NCBI GenBank assembly: GCA_023079485.1
Contig: CM041083.1
Span: forward strand, 108,975,554 to 109,039,553
Source: Archilochus colubris
Lineage: Eukaryota > Chordata > Aves > Apodiformes > Trochilidae
Reading direction: 5' to 3'
DNA length: 64,000 nt
The notes under the pieces are model-generated. The model saw only the letters and a program-made list of their open reading frames with translations. It had not been told where the DNA came from and searched no databases. The position numbers and the translations under genes are program-made. Within the stretch, counting starts at the first letter, position 1. Every line of letters begins with the position of its first letter. Below are positions 11,670 to 24,767 of this stretch, piece by piece.

Positions 11670-14408
11670 AGAACCAACTTAGCTGGTTAATGCACACCTG
11701 TCCTTTTGTTTCCTCTAGTTCAGGTCTTTCCTGAACTGTTTTCCCACTGTTCCCTCTCCTCTGCTGTGTTTCAAATGCAGAGGGCCATGGTGAAAATCAG
11801 CAGCTAGATGGCCCAAGAACTGGAGAACCAAAAGTTGTTGCTCTCTGCATGAATGACATGCCTGTACATACAGGGCAACATACAACTCTCTTTAGTATGG
11901 CTTTGTTTTGCTGGTGATGTAGCATCACAATGAGGACACAGAAATAAGGCTGCCAGTGTCAGGGACTGTCTCAATGGAGAAAGGATGAGTTGTACTTTGG
12001 TACCAGTGTAATTCAAACTGTAACATGGCTAAAGGGAGAGGGGAACAATGCTGGTGTTGTAGTTCTGGCTCTGAAGTTGAAGGTCTGCTCGTCCTAAATC
12101 ACCTACAGCAAAACCTGCTGGACTGCAGAGGAGCTGTGGGAAGGAAAAAATTAATCCAGCTGATTCAAGTTTTTTATCTCACTACGGAGGAAACCCAAGA
12201 GAGAAATTATTTTCTGTCAAATTATGGTTCTTGAGGTTGTCTTTTTTATGAGTTTTTAAAAAGTCATTTTTAGAAGAAGACAAACTTAAATCATTGCCTC
12301 TAAGTAAACCATTAAATCCTTCCGTTTTGAAAAACAAAAGTCTCAAAGTCTTCCAATCCCACATCCAAAAAATAAGCTTTTCCTTTTGGCAGCAACCATT
12401 TTTCAGTTTTGATACAAATCTATGTGCAATTTTTGGTTCTCTGAAATCCTTTTCTCTGAGAAGTATGTGATAATCTTAGAAAAGCTTTGTGCAACTCTAC
12501 CTATGAAGCCTTGCCCACCTGTAAACGGAATCACAAATGTGCAACTTCTGCTAATATATATAATATCATATAATATATAATGTCATTCACATTCCTTGTT
12601 GCTACTTTCCTTGCTTTTTAGCCAGTGCTGATTAACCTGTGTTGCTCTCCTGTTGCAAAGGGTCTGTACAAACGCTGGCTACGACCTCACATATTGCAGC
12701 AAGAGCTCTGGTGTTATACAATACCTGAGGATTTGACCACTCCCTTACATAGAAGAAACAATTTAAAAAGCTAGATATGAATAACAGAATAAAAAGGTCT
12801 GGAAAATTTCTGATAGACAAAGCTACATCAGAGCAGCTCTGCCTGCCAGTCAGCCCAGAGACATTTGACAGAGCTAAAATGAGAATTTCACTTGGAAAAG
12901 GAAGTGGCCAGAAACCCAGATCAGGGCAGCAGCATACCCAGCTGGCAGCCTCCTTCCCTTTGTCACCATGCTTGCAGATACTGGTAATAGATGTTTTTCC
13001 TCCTTGTGCCTCACACATGGATGTCCACTGTTCCTGACTCAGGGAAATCAGGCATTTCCTCTCTGGTCCAGCTAGGATGAGCCCAGCACCCGGCCACTGA
13101 AGTGCCTATGGGGTGTCTGGAATTGCCTGAACATCCTGGATGATTAAGGTTAGCTACTCCTGGTTAGGTTTCCTCCTTCTTGCAACTATTACCTTTTAAT
13201 GAAGGTGTTTATCCTGCTGTCTGGGTTGTGACTGGTCTGCCTGGAATCTATTAATAGCCAAATAACCATGACCGGCAGCTGCGTGAGTCGAGCCCGGAGC
13301 TTCTGTGGGACCTTTCTGCAGAGGTGTGAGGAGACTTACAAACACAGCACGGGAACTGGAGGTGTACCAGGGGAATGTAAAGAATTGCAGCAACAATGGG
13401 TGTGTGGGACCATGTGATTCAGGGGAGTTTAGCTTTTAGTTAACGAAGCTTTTTTTGTCTATTCAGAAAAACAGAAAGGCGAGGCTCCAAGGCAGATGTG
13501 AGTAAACTGCCCATAGATTACAAAACTCCTCTCTGCCTCACCCCAATCTGGTGGCATCTATTTGGCTGCAGTAGAAACCAATGATCACAGTACTCCACAG
13601 AAGTGAAATCTGTCTTGGTGTTCCCCTTTTCAGGATACAGTGTGAAAGAAAAAGTGATCTATACCTGAACTCTGGGTGAAAGTTTCATTTTGAAAAAGAT
13701 TTGCTGAAAGTAAAGTGACTTTCTGCTAACAAGATTTTCTTTATAGTTTCCCAAATCCATATTTCCCTTCTCTGATTCTCCAGCTTATTCTGCTATAGTG
13801 TCTGCCTTGGGTTTTGTGGCCAACATCATAATAAGCTACAACACATTGTAGAGGAACAAAGTTCAGAAATACACCAGTGGTCTTTTCTTTATAGATGCAC
13901 TTCCTAACTTTCTGCAGTCCCATTAAAAACACAACAAAACAAAACCAAACTGCCCATCCCCAGACTATCCTTTATCCAGCTGCCACAATTATGGTCCCTT
14001 GCTATCATAAAAAAGTGAGGTTAAGCTCTGAATGCACGTTTATTATTTCCAGTGCCTCTTGATGATTGCCTTTTGTTGAAAAGTTTCTTCTGCACTCATT
14101 GTATTGCTCTCTGGGTCACCTCAAACTCTTCTCCAGACCCCTGGAGACAGAACAGCAGCTAGATGGACCGTCCCTCTCACATCTGGGAAGATAATGTGTA
14201 TCTGGGAACCACAGCTCCACACTGCCCTTTGGAGTCCTTGGCATGGGTCTTCTTGACTCCTGCCACCACTGGGGTGGGGATGGTCCTTTAGTGATGGGTA
14301 TAAATCCTTGGGTTTTAAAAATATAATGCAAAAATCAGTGTCTTGGTGCACAGTTCCTCAGACAGTGCTTTCTAAGGAGCATAGGGAAAGAGAAACTAAT
14401 TAAATATT

Positions 14409-14757
14409 GAACCACAGAACACAGAATTTTCAGAGTTGGAAAGGACCTTTAAGATCATCTAGTTCCAACTCCTCTGCCATGGGCAGAGACACCTCTCACT
14501 AGATCAGGTTTCTCAGAGCCAGCCTGGCTTTAAAGACTTCCAGGGATGGGGCTTCCACCACTTCTCTGGGCAACCTGTTCCATTGTCTCACCACCCTCAT
14601 GGTGAAGAACTTCTTCCTGACATCCAATCTAAATCTACCCTCCTCTAGTTTGAATCCATTCCCCCTAGTCCTATCACTGCCTGACATCCTAAAAAGACCC
14701 TCCCCAGCTTTCTTGTAGGCCCCCTTCATATACTGGATTGCAAAAAAGACCAGCACT
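14409..14757 (-). mobile_element. CR1 LINE fragment, 3' end
   Basis: This is a 5'-truncated CR1 non-LTR retrotransposon in minus orientation. The minus-strand translation over 14499-14756 matches the end of the CR1 reverse transcriptase [23 protein letters not shown], then a [25 protein letters not shown] ending. The remainder (14409-14498) matches the CR1 3' UTR, including the reverse complement of the GGTTGGAACTAGATGATCTT-type signature and the tail near 14409. It is non-functional and lies in the interval between the two KCNE genes. Confidence 0.9.
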
Positions 14758-15708
14758 TATATCTGCAAGTGTGGGCATTGCTGAGCCATGTGCCACTTCA
14801 CTACAGTAAAATCCTGTCTGTACAGAAAACATTTTGGGGGGATGAAACACACACACAAACACTCATTTATTACTTTCTAACAGTTTGCCCTCCCATACAA
14901 AATACCACAGGAAAACAACATAACAGGTACCAGTCCCCAGAAAACAGTAATGAGAGGTTTGAGGCAAATGACATAACCAGCTGAAAGGGCAGAGTATCAC
15001 CCGTTAACCATAAGGGCTGTTTGATTCTCCTTGGATTGGGCATGCAGTGCACTGGGGATTCTGTAAGGCAGAACCTGAGTATTTACCCCAGAATGAGAAA
15101 GAATTTTAGGCTACGATCTGCTTTTTGTGTTAATCAGAGGAAGAATTGGGAAGTGCTGCTGTGGTCCACTGGGTCTTTAGGAGAGAGAAAAGAGGCTTCA
15201 GATGGCTTTGTTCAAATACAGCTGTGTCATTTGTCTGTGCAGACATCCACACTCACCTCCCTACACCCATGCACACACAGACAATACTGGAAAGATACTG
15301 AGATGTCCCATCAGCACTACTCCAGGCTTCAAACATCTGTATGGCTACATTTTCCCCATCATCCCATCAGATACGCAGGTTAAAAATCAGCATTTTTCCA
15401 TGGTGGGAATTCACCTGCCTTCTACCCACTCCCCTCTACAATGCTTTTCCACAGCCTAAGGACTGTTTTTTCCCCATTTTGACCATTTTCTGTGTATGTG
15501 CAAAAGCGTGTCCTGCTCACATCAACTTGGAACCTACACTGTTATCACCTGCCTCATAAGTAGGTTTAAGTCCAAGCACACAAAAGTACAGAGAGAGATA
15601 TATGTACAAATACTTCTTCTTTTCCTATACACACAGACATATGCTAAAATACAAAAACATCCACAAGGCTTCATGTATAATGCCACTAGTTAATTTTAAA
15701 GGGTGAGG

Positions 15709-15737
15709 AAAAAAAAAAAAAGAAAAGAAAAGAAAAA
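15709..15737. repeat. A-rich low-complexity run
   Basis: An A run passes into (AAAAG) units and ends before ACCCCAG. Confidence 0.85.
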
Positions 15738-17932
15738 ACCCCAGAAACTTAAGTGTTAAACAGCTGATTTTCAAAGAACAGCACTTTAGGAGAAAAACAA
15801 TTGAGTAAATATCCAAAATAATGGAAAATCAATGGAAATGGAGATTTAAACCAGTGCCTTCTTATCCCTATTTAGAGGAAGTTGCAGCCATCCCAGGTAC
15901 CATAACAACACAATGAAACCTTGTACCTCTTCAAACAACTTACTTACATGCAGACCTGGCTCTGTCCTGGGAGCAGCACCTCTTTCAGCTGTCAGGCTTG
16001 CTCCCAGCTGACCAATGCATTTAACTATTTAAGGAGCATAGGAGAGGAGTGGCCTCTGCTTCTTGCCTGGAGCAAATAATCACAGGCACATTATGCGTGA
16101 GGGAGTGTCAGCAAAGCAATGTGGTAACAGGATACTATAGGCCTGTGAGGCTCATACTATATAGAAGCTCCAGGCAAGTGGCCATATATATTCCCTTATC
16201 ATGCAGGGGATGAGAATAACGTGAAGGAGGGCTCAGTTTCCTAAGTACTGGGCAAATTAAAGCATTAAAGCTGGTCTGGACAGGTGAGTGCTCACTGCTG
16301 GACAGAGATTGAGTGAGAGCAATTTGTGGGCCTGCGGTGATTTTTGGTTATTCATTATGTATCTGCCATTTTTATAAGTCAGCAGTTCTGAGGAGAAGGA
16401 AAGAAAAGAGCAGTGTCCTAGTGCTCCCCAGATGAATTGACTTATGCCCCCTCATCACTCCAGAGGAAAGAGGATACATGGTTGTGCCTCCTTGTTCAGT
16501 GAACGTTTATGTCCTCACTCACCCTGCTTTACCCTTCTGGTGAAAGGCTGGGAAAAGAAAGTAGCCAGGAATAGGGAAGAGGATGCTGGATGAACCAACC
16601 TTGCTATCTTTCATCTTGCATCCTGCTGCCTCAACTTCTTGTATCCTCTTCTGCAAGCTGAGTATGGGTGCTTTGTTCTGTTCATACACCTTCTCCATGG
16701 AAAAACAGCACAAGTTACACCCGTTCACATACAAGTCCCGTTTTAGGAACTCGTAACACCAGCCATGGCTTGCAACATCTCTAATTTAACTCAGACTTTG
16801 CCATGGGAGCCACAGATGTCTGCTGGCATGGGGCTACGTTGTGCAACCAGAACAGCCAAAGGCAGCTGAGGGAGGAGGAGAGCTCATGCTAAAGCTGCTC
16901 AGTTTTCCTGCTGTGGGAAGCAGGAGGGAGAAGGACTGGTAGAGGTGAGGGAAGCAGGGCCCCAGGACAGCAGGGTATGTCTGCGTTCAGGAAGCAGGAG
17001 CAGCTATTGCTGTTAAATTACAGTCAGACAGATGCATAAATCTTGTTGTGCGAGTCAGAACACAAAACTCATATTTTCACGTCCAACCTTTAGTGGATAA
17101 TACACAGTGCTTTGAAAGTATCAGCTTGTTAGGTGAGCTGCATATTTGGCTTACAAACACAGGAACACGAAAAAAACCAGAAGCAGGCAGATAGTGGTTG
17201 GAGGAAAGGAGACCTGAGGGCTCCCAGACAACAAAACAGATGGGAAAAGAGAAATCGGAGCAAACTCCCTCATGTGCCTTCTTCCATCTATCTGTGTATA
17301 ATTCCCACTACTACCAGACTGCTGGAGCTTTTTTACAGCTGAACTCCAGCTCTCGGAGTAAATCATGGTGCTAGGAGTATTTTGAGCACTGGGCAGAGGC
17401 AGAGACCTGGGCTGGCTGTGAATGAACCAGCAGGCCATGGTGCAGTGCTGGCTGGAGATGCTGATGAGGGCCAGGGAGTGGTGGAGCTGGATCAGCACAG
17501 CCCTACAGCATGGCTAATTAGCTGGCTTCTCTGTAGGGTTCATCAGGTTAGAGCCAGTACTGTACTGAAGTTGCTGTCTTGTTTCCATTTTCAGAGGAAG
17601 CATGGTGAGGGCTAGGGAAAGGTGATCCTCACACCTTTTCCTTTTGCCTTGTCAGGTATAGCTCCGTTGTGCCTCTTGTCCCCACTCCTCTGCCTGGAGA
17701 TAGAGGTGGAAAACCCACCTGCTTTCATACCTGTTCTCTAGATTTGACGGTCCTTTTTCTTGGAAAAATGATCAAATGGAAATGTAAAAGTATAGACAGT
17801 GATAATAAACCCATTGGTGATGATGGTCATCTGCTCACCTGCACAGAGGGGGAGTATGAGCCACACAGGCTCAACCATAGTCCATAAGTGGGATTTGTTT
17901 TGCTGCCTGGGACTCTGTGAATTTTGTTGGGA

Positions 17933-17938
17933 GAGTTT
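17933..17938 (+). repeat. Target site duplication, left copy
   Basis: GAGTTT directly precedes the TG start of the solo LTR and is repeated exactly after its CA end at 18294-18299. Confidence 0.8.
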
Positions 17939-18293
17939 TGGAGAAAAATGGACATGTGAGCAATCCTGACTATTTGGCTTTAGCCAGAGTGAGCTAAGGG
18001 CCTTGAGGCCCAGCTGCAAGGTTATTAAAAGATCAGCTACGGGCAAAAGATAAGGGAGTTGACAGCAGAAAAGAAAAATAAAAGGATGGGAAAGCATCTC
18101 AGAGACATCACATAAACAGCTGTATTTAACCAGTTAGATAGCGCCCTGTGGCCTATGAAGAAAGTGTTGTACCAATCAGCAATATGCTTATGTTATCAGC
18201 CTGACTGTGTATAAAAGGGCTACTGCTACTCTCAATAAAGGGCAATACTTTGATTACATTAATCTGTGTGTTGCCACTGCGCTCTTCCCAACA
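17939..18293 (+). mobile_element. Solo LTR of an endogenous retrovirus, plus strand, 355 bp
   Basis: The element starts TGGAGA, ends CCAACA and is flanked by a perfect 6-bp direct repeat GAGTTT (17933-17938 and 18294-18299), a target site duplication. Inside it has a CCAAT box (ACCAATCAGC, 18171-18180), a TATA box (TATAAAAG, 18210-18217) and a polyadenylation signal (AATAAA, 18234-18239) in the order and spacing of a retroviral LTR. No viral genes adjoin it, so it is a solo LTR left by recombination between two LTRs. The 6-bp duplication fits several retroviral classes; I do not assign a family. Confidence 0.85.
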
Positions 18294-18299
18294 GAGTTT
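18294..18299 (+). repeat. Target site duplication, right copy
   Basis: GAGTTT directly follows the CA end of the solo LTR and matches the copy at 17933-17938. Confidence 0.8.
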
Positions 18300-20395
18300 C
18301 CCTATCCAGCGGGGAGAGAGGTCTGACGGGTGGTGAGTCCATCTCTCAACATAATGTGCTCTCAAGAGTTTACTTTCTAATGACTGTGATTAATCCCAGC
18401 CTCTAGCCTGACAACAGTAGAGGTGCTGTGAGATGGATTGCCCCCTCCAGTCATACCAAGGCATAGGATGTAGGATTCATACTTGTCCTCCCCAAGGAAG
18501 GACAGCAAGGGTCCCATGTCCCATGGAGTAAGAATCCAGACACCATTCCTGATAAAGAAAACATAGGAACTGTGGTATCATATGATGTCCATATGAGAGG
18601 GAGGGTGGAAATTATGGAAGTGTGGCACAGGACTGGATCCCACTGCAGCATGGATGGAGAGAGACACTCGGACACAACCATGTTGCTTGACCAGGAACAC
18701 GTGCTCAGCACCTTCCTAATGGTGACAGCCTCCTTCCTTCTTCCACAGTCCTGGAAGTCTGTTCCTGTGCCAGGTGGCACCTTTCTTTTTAAAAAAATTA
18801 AAGATAAGGTAACAGGTTTACAGTACAAACATAACAATAGGGTCAGAAAGAGTAATTCTGACAGTGTTTCAGTGAAGGCAGATGGACCCTAGAATAAGCT
18901 GGGAAGTTTCCATCAGCTTTATAGCAGATAGGCCAGGGCACAGCAGCTGAGGATATGATTGTCTTCATATAGAAGCCTAATTTTTTTAAAAAGATGGCAT
19001 TAGGAAACAATGTGCATGAGCAAGGACATGTTAGTCATGACTTTCATAAATGTTGGATTTTAGAGTGTTGCGTAGATTGTTGAGTCGATTCTATAGCGAG
19101 AATCAAAGCCACGGAAAGGGGTTTAGGGTCTGGTACAAATTGTATTAATCTTCATGTTCCTCCTGTTCCAGGCCCAAGGGCACCTCCCTGGAAGCATGTG
19201 CAGGACATGACCAAGACAGGCAGACATGTCTGTGAAATCCTATGGGTAGGAATGAGCCAGGAACGGAAGAGTCATCCTGCACTTGGACAAGCCCAGATAA
19301 GCTTAAGGTCTGAAGTGTTTCTCATGCACACTTTCCTCTGAAGTGTGCTAGCTTGTTTTCCATGCTCTCACCCCTGTGAGGTATAAGGTGGATCATGTCT
19401 TCAAGCCATCTTTCCTGTTGAGCCAGGGCGACCTGCCTGCTTCAGAGGAAGTGTGATGAAAGAATGTCTGGATCTGAGACGAGTGACAGAGCATTCCTCA
19501 CGTGGCCAAGTCCTGCAAACAGACCACACCAGTCATCGGGGACAATGGGGTACTGAGGACCTCAAACCCATGTGGTTCCTTGCACACTAGCACAGTGACT
19601 TCCTCAAAAAAAATCTAGGTCATTCCCTGACAGGCATTTATATCAAGCATGAACCATCCTCAAGATTCGGATGCTGAGGTGTGCCCCTTCCCCAGCAATC
19701 CTCCTGGCATCTCCTGCTGATGGCTGGAGAGCCCCCAGGGTGTCTCAGAGGCAGCCTGGCTTGCTCATGAAGCAGGAGCAGAGTGCCAGGGAGGCTGGCA
19801 CCGCTGCTGCAGTACTAACAGGGGACCCTCTCTATGCGGAACCAGAGGAGAAATGTGCTCAATTTGCAGAGAGTTAGGCAAGAGCTGGGGAGGATTTGTG
19901 AGGGTACTGGGCTATTTTATGTAGAAAAGTCCTTCCTAGGACCCCGGTTGGGCAGGGTGATAACAGTGTTGTGTGCTTCTCTCAGCGTCCTCTTGATAGG
20001 GGCTGAGCCATCTTGGCTCCCTAAGAAGAGGCTGAGTAGGGGCACTCAGCTGGTGGTGGCTAAGGGTGAGGACTTCAGGCAATGGCCCCACTGCAAGACA
20101 GCACACATTGCCTCTCCTGCAGGTCAGGCCATGTCACGAATAGCATTACCCAAGTTTCTGTGGCTGAGAAAGAGCCAGAGCTTTCATTTTGCTGTTGCAA
20201 TAATAGGCCTTGGGCTAGTCCTGGTTAACTGGTGACCTGTTTCTCTCTCTCTGTGCTCAGCTGTAGGTGTGAGAAAAAAACTCGTCTGAATCCTTGAGTA
20301 TTTATGCAAAACACTGTTGCATCCCTGACAGTACACTGGGGCTAGGTGGAAATAGCCTGGGGCTGCCGTACCTGCTATGGGGTCTCTGGTTAACC

Positions 20396-20445
20396 CTGCA
20401 CTGCACTGCACTGCACTGCACTGCACTGCACTGCACTGCACTGCA
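20396..20445. repeat. Pentanucleotide microsatellite (CTGCA)10
   Basis: Ten uninterrupted copies of CTGCA lie between unrelated flanks. The unit is part of a PstI-like palindrome (CTGCAG occurs at the right edge). Confidence 0.97.
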
Positions 20446-22300
20446 GTCATGTGGATCACTCCTTCCTAAAAAAATGTATTTTTTTTTCTCTTACTGGACC
20501 CTAGTATATTTCCAATACTCCTCAGCACTAGCCTGAATAGCTTCTTGCACATTTAATACACCAGATGAAAGAAAACAGCTTCTTGCTTTCTGTGAGATAC
20601 TCAGTGTGAGTCAGAAGATAAAACCAACATTATTAAACATTATATTATGAGTGATTCTGATGATAAAAGTCTCAGGCAGTTAAGTTTAGGGTCTTTGTTT
20701 CTTTCTTCCTTTTTCCTAGCTTTTCCAACATTTATTGTCTGATCCTTCTAAATGCATTTACCTTCTAAAATACTCTGGTGTAGCAGACCTCACAGATTTT
20801 GCTGCCCTGCCACCATCCTCTAGTTATCTAATGCTGCCATGATGTCACCCCACGTCACCAGGAGGCAGCTATGGCAGCCAGAACCTCTGGGACCCATCCT
20901 CTCACAATGGAGTGTGCTTCAGACAAGGGCATCGCCAAACACTGGCAACTCATCAGTGCTTTGTTCCTCGGTTCATTTCACGAGCAGGCTCTGCACAGAT
21001 GGACAATCGCTTCAGGGGCTGGTTGTCTCAGAGCCACATCCACATTTTTCCACTTGTGACTCACCTGCTGACAGTAAAATTCTGGATATTGGCCTTGAAT
21101 TGTAACTGGGAAGTGAAAAAATCCGCATTCATTGTGGTCTGATGTTCACGTTTTTGGCTCCTGTCCAAAACACATGGTAATACGATTCGAATATTATCAC
21201 CTTCAGGACAGCAATAAAAGCAATTGCCACTCCCATCCTGTGCTTCACATCCTGTTTCCACCACAGGCTACGCATTAAGGAGCTCTCGCCAAAGACAACA
21301 TCACCTGGGACAACCTGAGAGCCAGCCTGTGGTGGTAGGTGCTGGCTGCTGGTGACACCAGAGGATGAATGGTGACCTCCTTGCAGGAGGATGCAAACTG
21401 GAATAGGAAAACTACGTGCAGAGGGACACTGAAGACTGGAATCATCTGTGATGAATGCTGATAATATCTGTGAAACTTTGCAAAGACCTGCTTCTCTCTG
21501 GTGTTTTACTCCTGATTGCAGTCAGCTAAAGGTGGAAGAGGAGGGGTAGGGAGCACTAGCAGAAAAAGAAGTTGTGTTTGCTGCTCTGTGACTGCATCCC
21601 CTGTGAAGATGCAGCTGTGGTGGGGTGGTTACCCTTAGGATGTTGTTTCTGGACCACTGCTATGATCAGCTTTTCAGACACTGAGTTGGACATTTTTAAA
21701 AGCACAGGCTGGACACCTGGGAACAGCTGGCCAGCATCTACCCATAATATGCCAAAAATGAAAGCAGGAGGTGTCAGCAGAGGAGGGCTGTTTGTGTAAG
21801 GCTGTGATCTAGGGTGGCACCTGGGTACGGCCACACACGATGGCAGAGGGCCAGGCAGTTTGACAAGTTGCCCCGTGTTATCCCTGCCATTCTAATTGCC
21901 TGTTTCCTCTTCCCCCTCCCCTGAAGATTTCCAGATAAAATGTGTTAGCCTCATCCACCTGCACTGGGGTTTAACATGCTTCCTCAGAGCAGGCCAGGAG
22001 CATGTACCCACGCAGGTGTCTACCGACTGGTACACACTGGTCTGGTCCCTGCAGTAGCTGCAGGATTATCCTCCTTGTTGAATGTGTAATAAACCTGCAA
22101 ACACATCTGATAAACACATCAGGTTGCAACATCCCTTTTCTTTTCTTCTAAAATTTCACAGACTACCTAATTAGCTGCAAATCCCCAAAAAGTATCAACT
22201 GCTCTTGTTGGATAAATACAGAGGAGAACCCAGGTGCAAAGTAATGCACTGCCTGCATGGTTTCTCATTGAAGGAAGTTCATAAGGCACAGGAAAGCTGT

Positions 22301-22494
22301 GGAAGGCAGGAAGGAAGGCAGGAGGGAAGGCAGGAAGGCAGGAAGGCAGGAAGGCAGGAAGGCAGGAAGGCAGGAAGGCAGGAAGGCAGGAAGGCAGGAA
22401 GGCAGGAAGGAAGGAAGGAAGGAAGGAAGGAAGGAAGGAAGGAAGGAAGGAAGGAAGGAAGGAAGGAAGGAAGGAAGGAAGGAAGGAAAGGAGG
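22301..22494. repeat. Compound microsatellite (GGAAGGCA)n then (GGAA)n
   Basis: About 105 bases of an 8-mer unit GGAAGGCA, with two variants near the start, pass into about 85 bases of pure GGAA. The long open frames seen here on both strands (Glu-Gly-Arg-Lys repeats on one, Leu-Pro-Ser-Phe repeats on the other) are by-products of the repeat and are not genes. The structure suggests that the GGAA part expanded from the edge of the older 8-mer array. Confidence 0.97.
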
Positions 22495-23182
22495 GTGGTG
22501 ATGTTCTATACTACAGGGTGATGCCCTTTTCTTTTTCTCTGGTGAGTCCAAATTAGGGTGAGATCCTGTTCCCAGGGCTGTCAGTGGAGACATTATCATT
22601 ACCTCCACTACTGCCCAAGCCTATCCATGGGGGTGTCGAGAGAGAAGATCTGCCCCACATAGCCAGGGTGGATGTACTCATGCTCCCCCAGAGGGGCATG
22701 GGAAATGAGAGGAAATTAGGACAGAAATTTTAGTGATAGTCTGCCTTTGAGCTGGAAGGTCCTACATGGTAGTAGCTTCAACAGGCCTTGCATTTTGTGT
22801 GTTTCAGTGACTTCTACATGAATATAAAGGAGCAACATGCACATAAAAAGAAATCCAGAAGAGACTCTTCAAATGTACACATGTTGGATTAAATTTGTTG
22901 CAAACAAAGATGATCCTGTCTCTGTTGCCTGTATTCTGCAGTGAGCTAGCCAACACCACCGGGAGTTTGGATTAGTATGAGTCAGTGTGCTTCTCATCTG
23001 CATACTTTTATTCAAATTGCATTTTGTTCTGTTACAATGCCTTTCTCAAGGTCAGGGTTTGGATGGGAAAACTATTGGGCTGTTGTTGTCAAAGAGAGAA
23101 ATCTCACTTTGGTTGTTTTGAGGGGAAGAAATAAATAGAAGCCCAGCAGAGGGTTAAGTGTAGGTGTCAGTCCTGCCACGGG

Positions 23183-23233
23183 CTGCCTGGGGGTAAATCC
23201 TGCCTGGGGGTAGGTCCTGCCTGGGGGTAAATC
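23183..23233. repeat. Three-copy minisatellite, 17-bp unit
   Basis: Three head-to-tail copies of CTGCCTGGGGGTAAATC are present. The middle copy differs by GG for AA (TAGGTC instead of TAAATC). Confidence 0.9.
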
Positions 23234-24104
23234 CCTGCTGCTTCTTGGCTGGCAGAGGGTGCCTGACTGATGAGTGTGCTGGTTTGCCTACTCCTGCACC
23301 CTGCATAACTCTTGCATATTAAGCTGGAAAATAAATAAAAGCATGGGGAGGATTTGATGTGTTATTCCTCTGCTCTCTGCATGCAGCTCAGGGTCAGATC
23401 CACCCCTGAGTGCCCAAGAATTGGACCTCTGGGGGTGAAGCTGCAGAGGCACCTGTGAGGTGAGCTCAGCTCAGCCAGCCCAGAGAGGGATCCTGCCAGC
23501 AGGTGCAGAGATGGTATGAGATTATTGTTTGCACTCTTTTCCCAGTTTCGCTTGGCATTGTTAGGTGGGAAGCTGGTAATAAAAAGGCTTGAGAAAATAC
23601 TGCCAAGGCAAAAAAGTCCCATCAGATTGGAGGTCCTTAAGTCTGCTGTTGCCATGGGTCTGAGTGAAAACCACAGGCTGGAGGCTTATGTGCAAAACAC
23701 TGAACCAGAACAGCTGCTGAATCAAACTGTCCTCCTGACAAATGGCCCTGCCCTTCAAAGCTGTAGGTCACAAGGCAAAAGGAAGTTGGAATGCAGACTT
23801 TGGGAACAATGGGTTAGATCCTGTGGTGATATGGCTCCTTTTGGCTGAGGCAGAGGCATTATTTCATCCAAGTGAGGACCTGTGAACCCATGGGGCAGGC
23901 TCCAGGAAGGAGGACTGAAGGGCAGTGGTTGTGGTTTGGAGAGAAACTTGGAGAAGGGTGAATATTGAAGTGAGGGAGGGAGGAGAAACACATCTGATGG
24001 GTGATCCTTGAAATCAAATCAGAGGGAATGCTGTCAGCTGGAATTACAAGCTATACTTTAAACTATCTTTCACTGAGAATCCTTTTTCTGGATATCAGTC
24101 AAAA

Positions 24105-24332
24105 TCAAAGATTTAGGCTGGATGTTAGGGAGAAATTCTTCACTCTAAAGGTAGTGAGACATTGGCACAGGTTCCCAGGGAAGTTGTGGATGCCTCCCTT
24201 TCTACAAGTGTTCAAGGCCAGATTGGATGGGGCTTGAAGCAACCTGGTCTAGTGGGATGTATCTCTGCCCCTGTTTGGAAGGGGTAGATCTTTAAGATCT
24301 TTTCCATCCCACTTCTATGATCCTATGATTTC
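24105..24332 (+). mobile_element. CR1 LINE fragment, 3' end
   Basis: This is a plus-strand truncated CR1 copy. It encodes FRLDVREKFFTLKVVRHW and a degraded VFKARLDGA, the very end of the CR1 ORF. A CR1-like 3' UTR follows, ending in the family's repeated terminal motif (ACTTCTATGATCCTATGATT, about 24311-24330). It is diverged and interrupted relative to the copy 440 bases downstream, so the two appear to be separate insertions of different subfamilies. Confidence 0.85.
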
Positions 24333-24767
24333 TGTGGAGGTCAGTTGTGTTTCAAGTTGTGTGTTGCATCTGCCATAAAACTCCTGTCACAGTCAGAAGA
24401 CCAATACTGATTTAAGCATTTTTTAGAGCAGGTGCTCTCACATTAAGATGTCACATTTTATTTTGCTTGGCTCTTGGTCTTGGAAGGTTGGTGACCCCCA
24501 GTCCAGTGTGTGGATTTTGTGGACTGAGGAGGGGAATCATTTTACAAGCCTGAGTGTGCCTCTGAAAGTACTATGCTCTAGCCCAACCAGAAGCTCTGGA
24601 CCTGTCAAAAGAAATAATTGCATTAGTCTTTGGCCTGTCTTCTACTAAATCAGGTGTGATGGTCACAATGTTCACTTCTGGATTTAACATCCATGCATCA
24701 GTATTTATGTACATATTCCCTTTCTGGACATGAGCTAATAGTATGCACTTGCAGCTCAGAAAGCAAA

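Noticed and set aside
11624..11677. Upstream in-frame ATG extending the KCNE-like protein by 18 residues
   Set aside because: A strong 3' splice site lies between this ATG and the ATG at 11623, so the extension is intronic.
22205..22608. Long overlapping open frames of 98-109 codons on both strands
   Set aside because: They are translations of the GGAAGGCA/GGAA satellite and have no independent evidence.
23100..23350. Possible LTR from AATAAA hexamers near 23130 and 23330
   Set aside because: No TATA box at suitable spacing, no TG...CA ends and no target duplication could be found.
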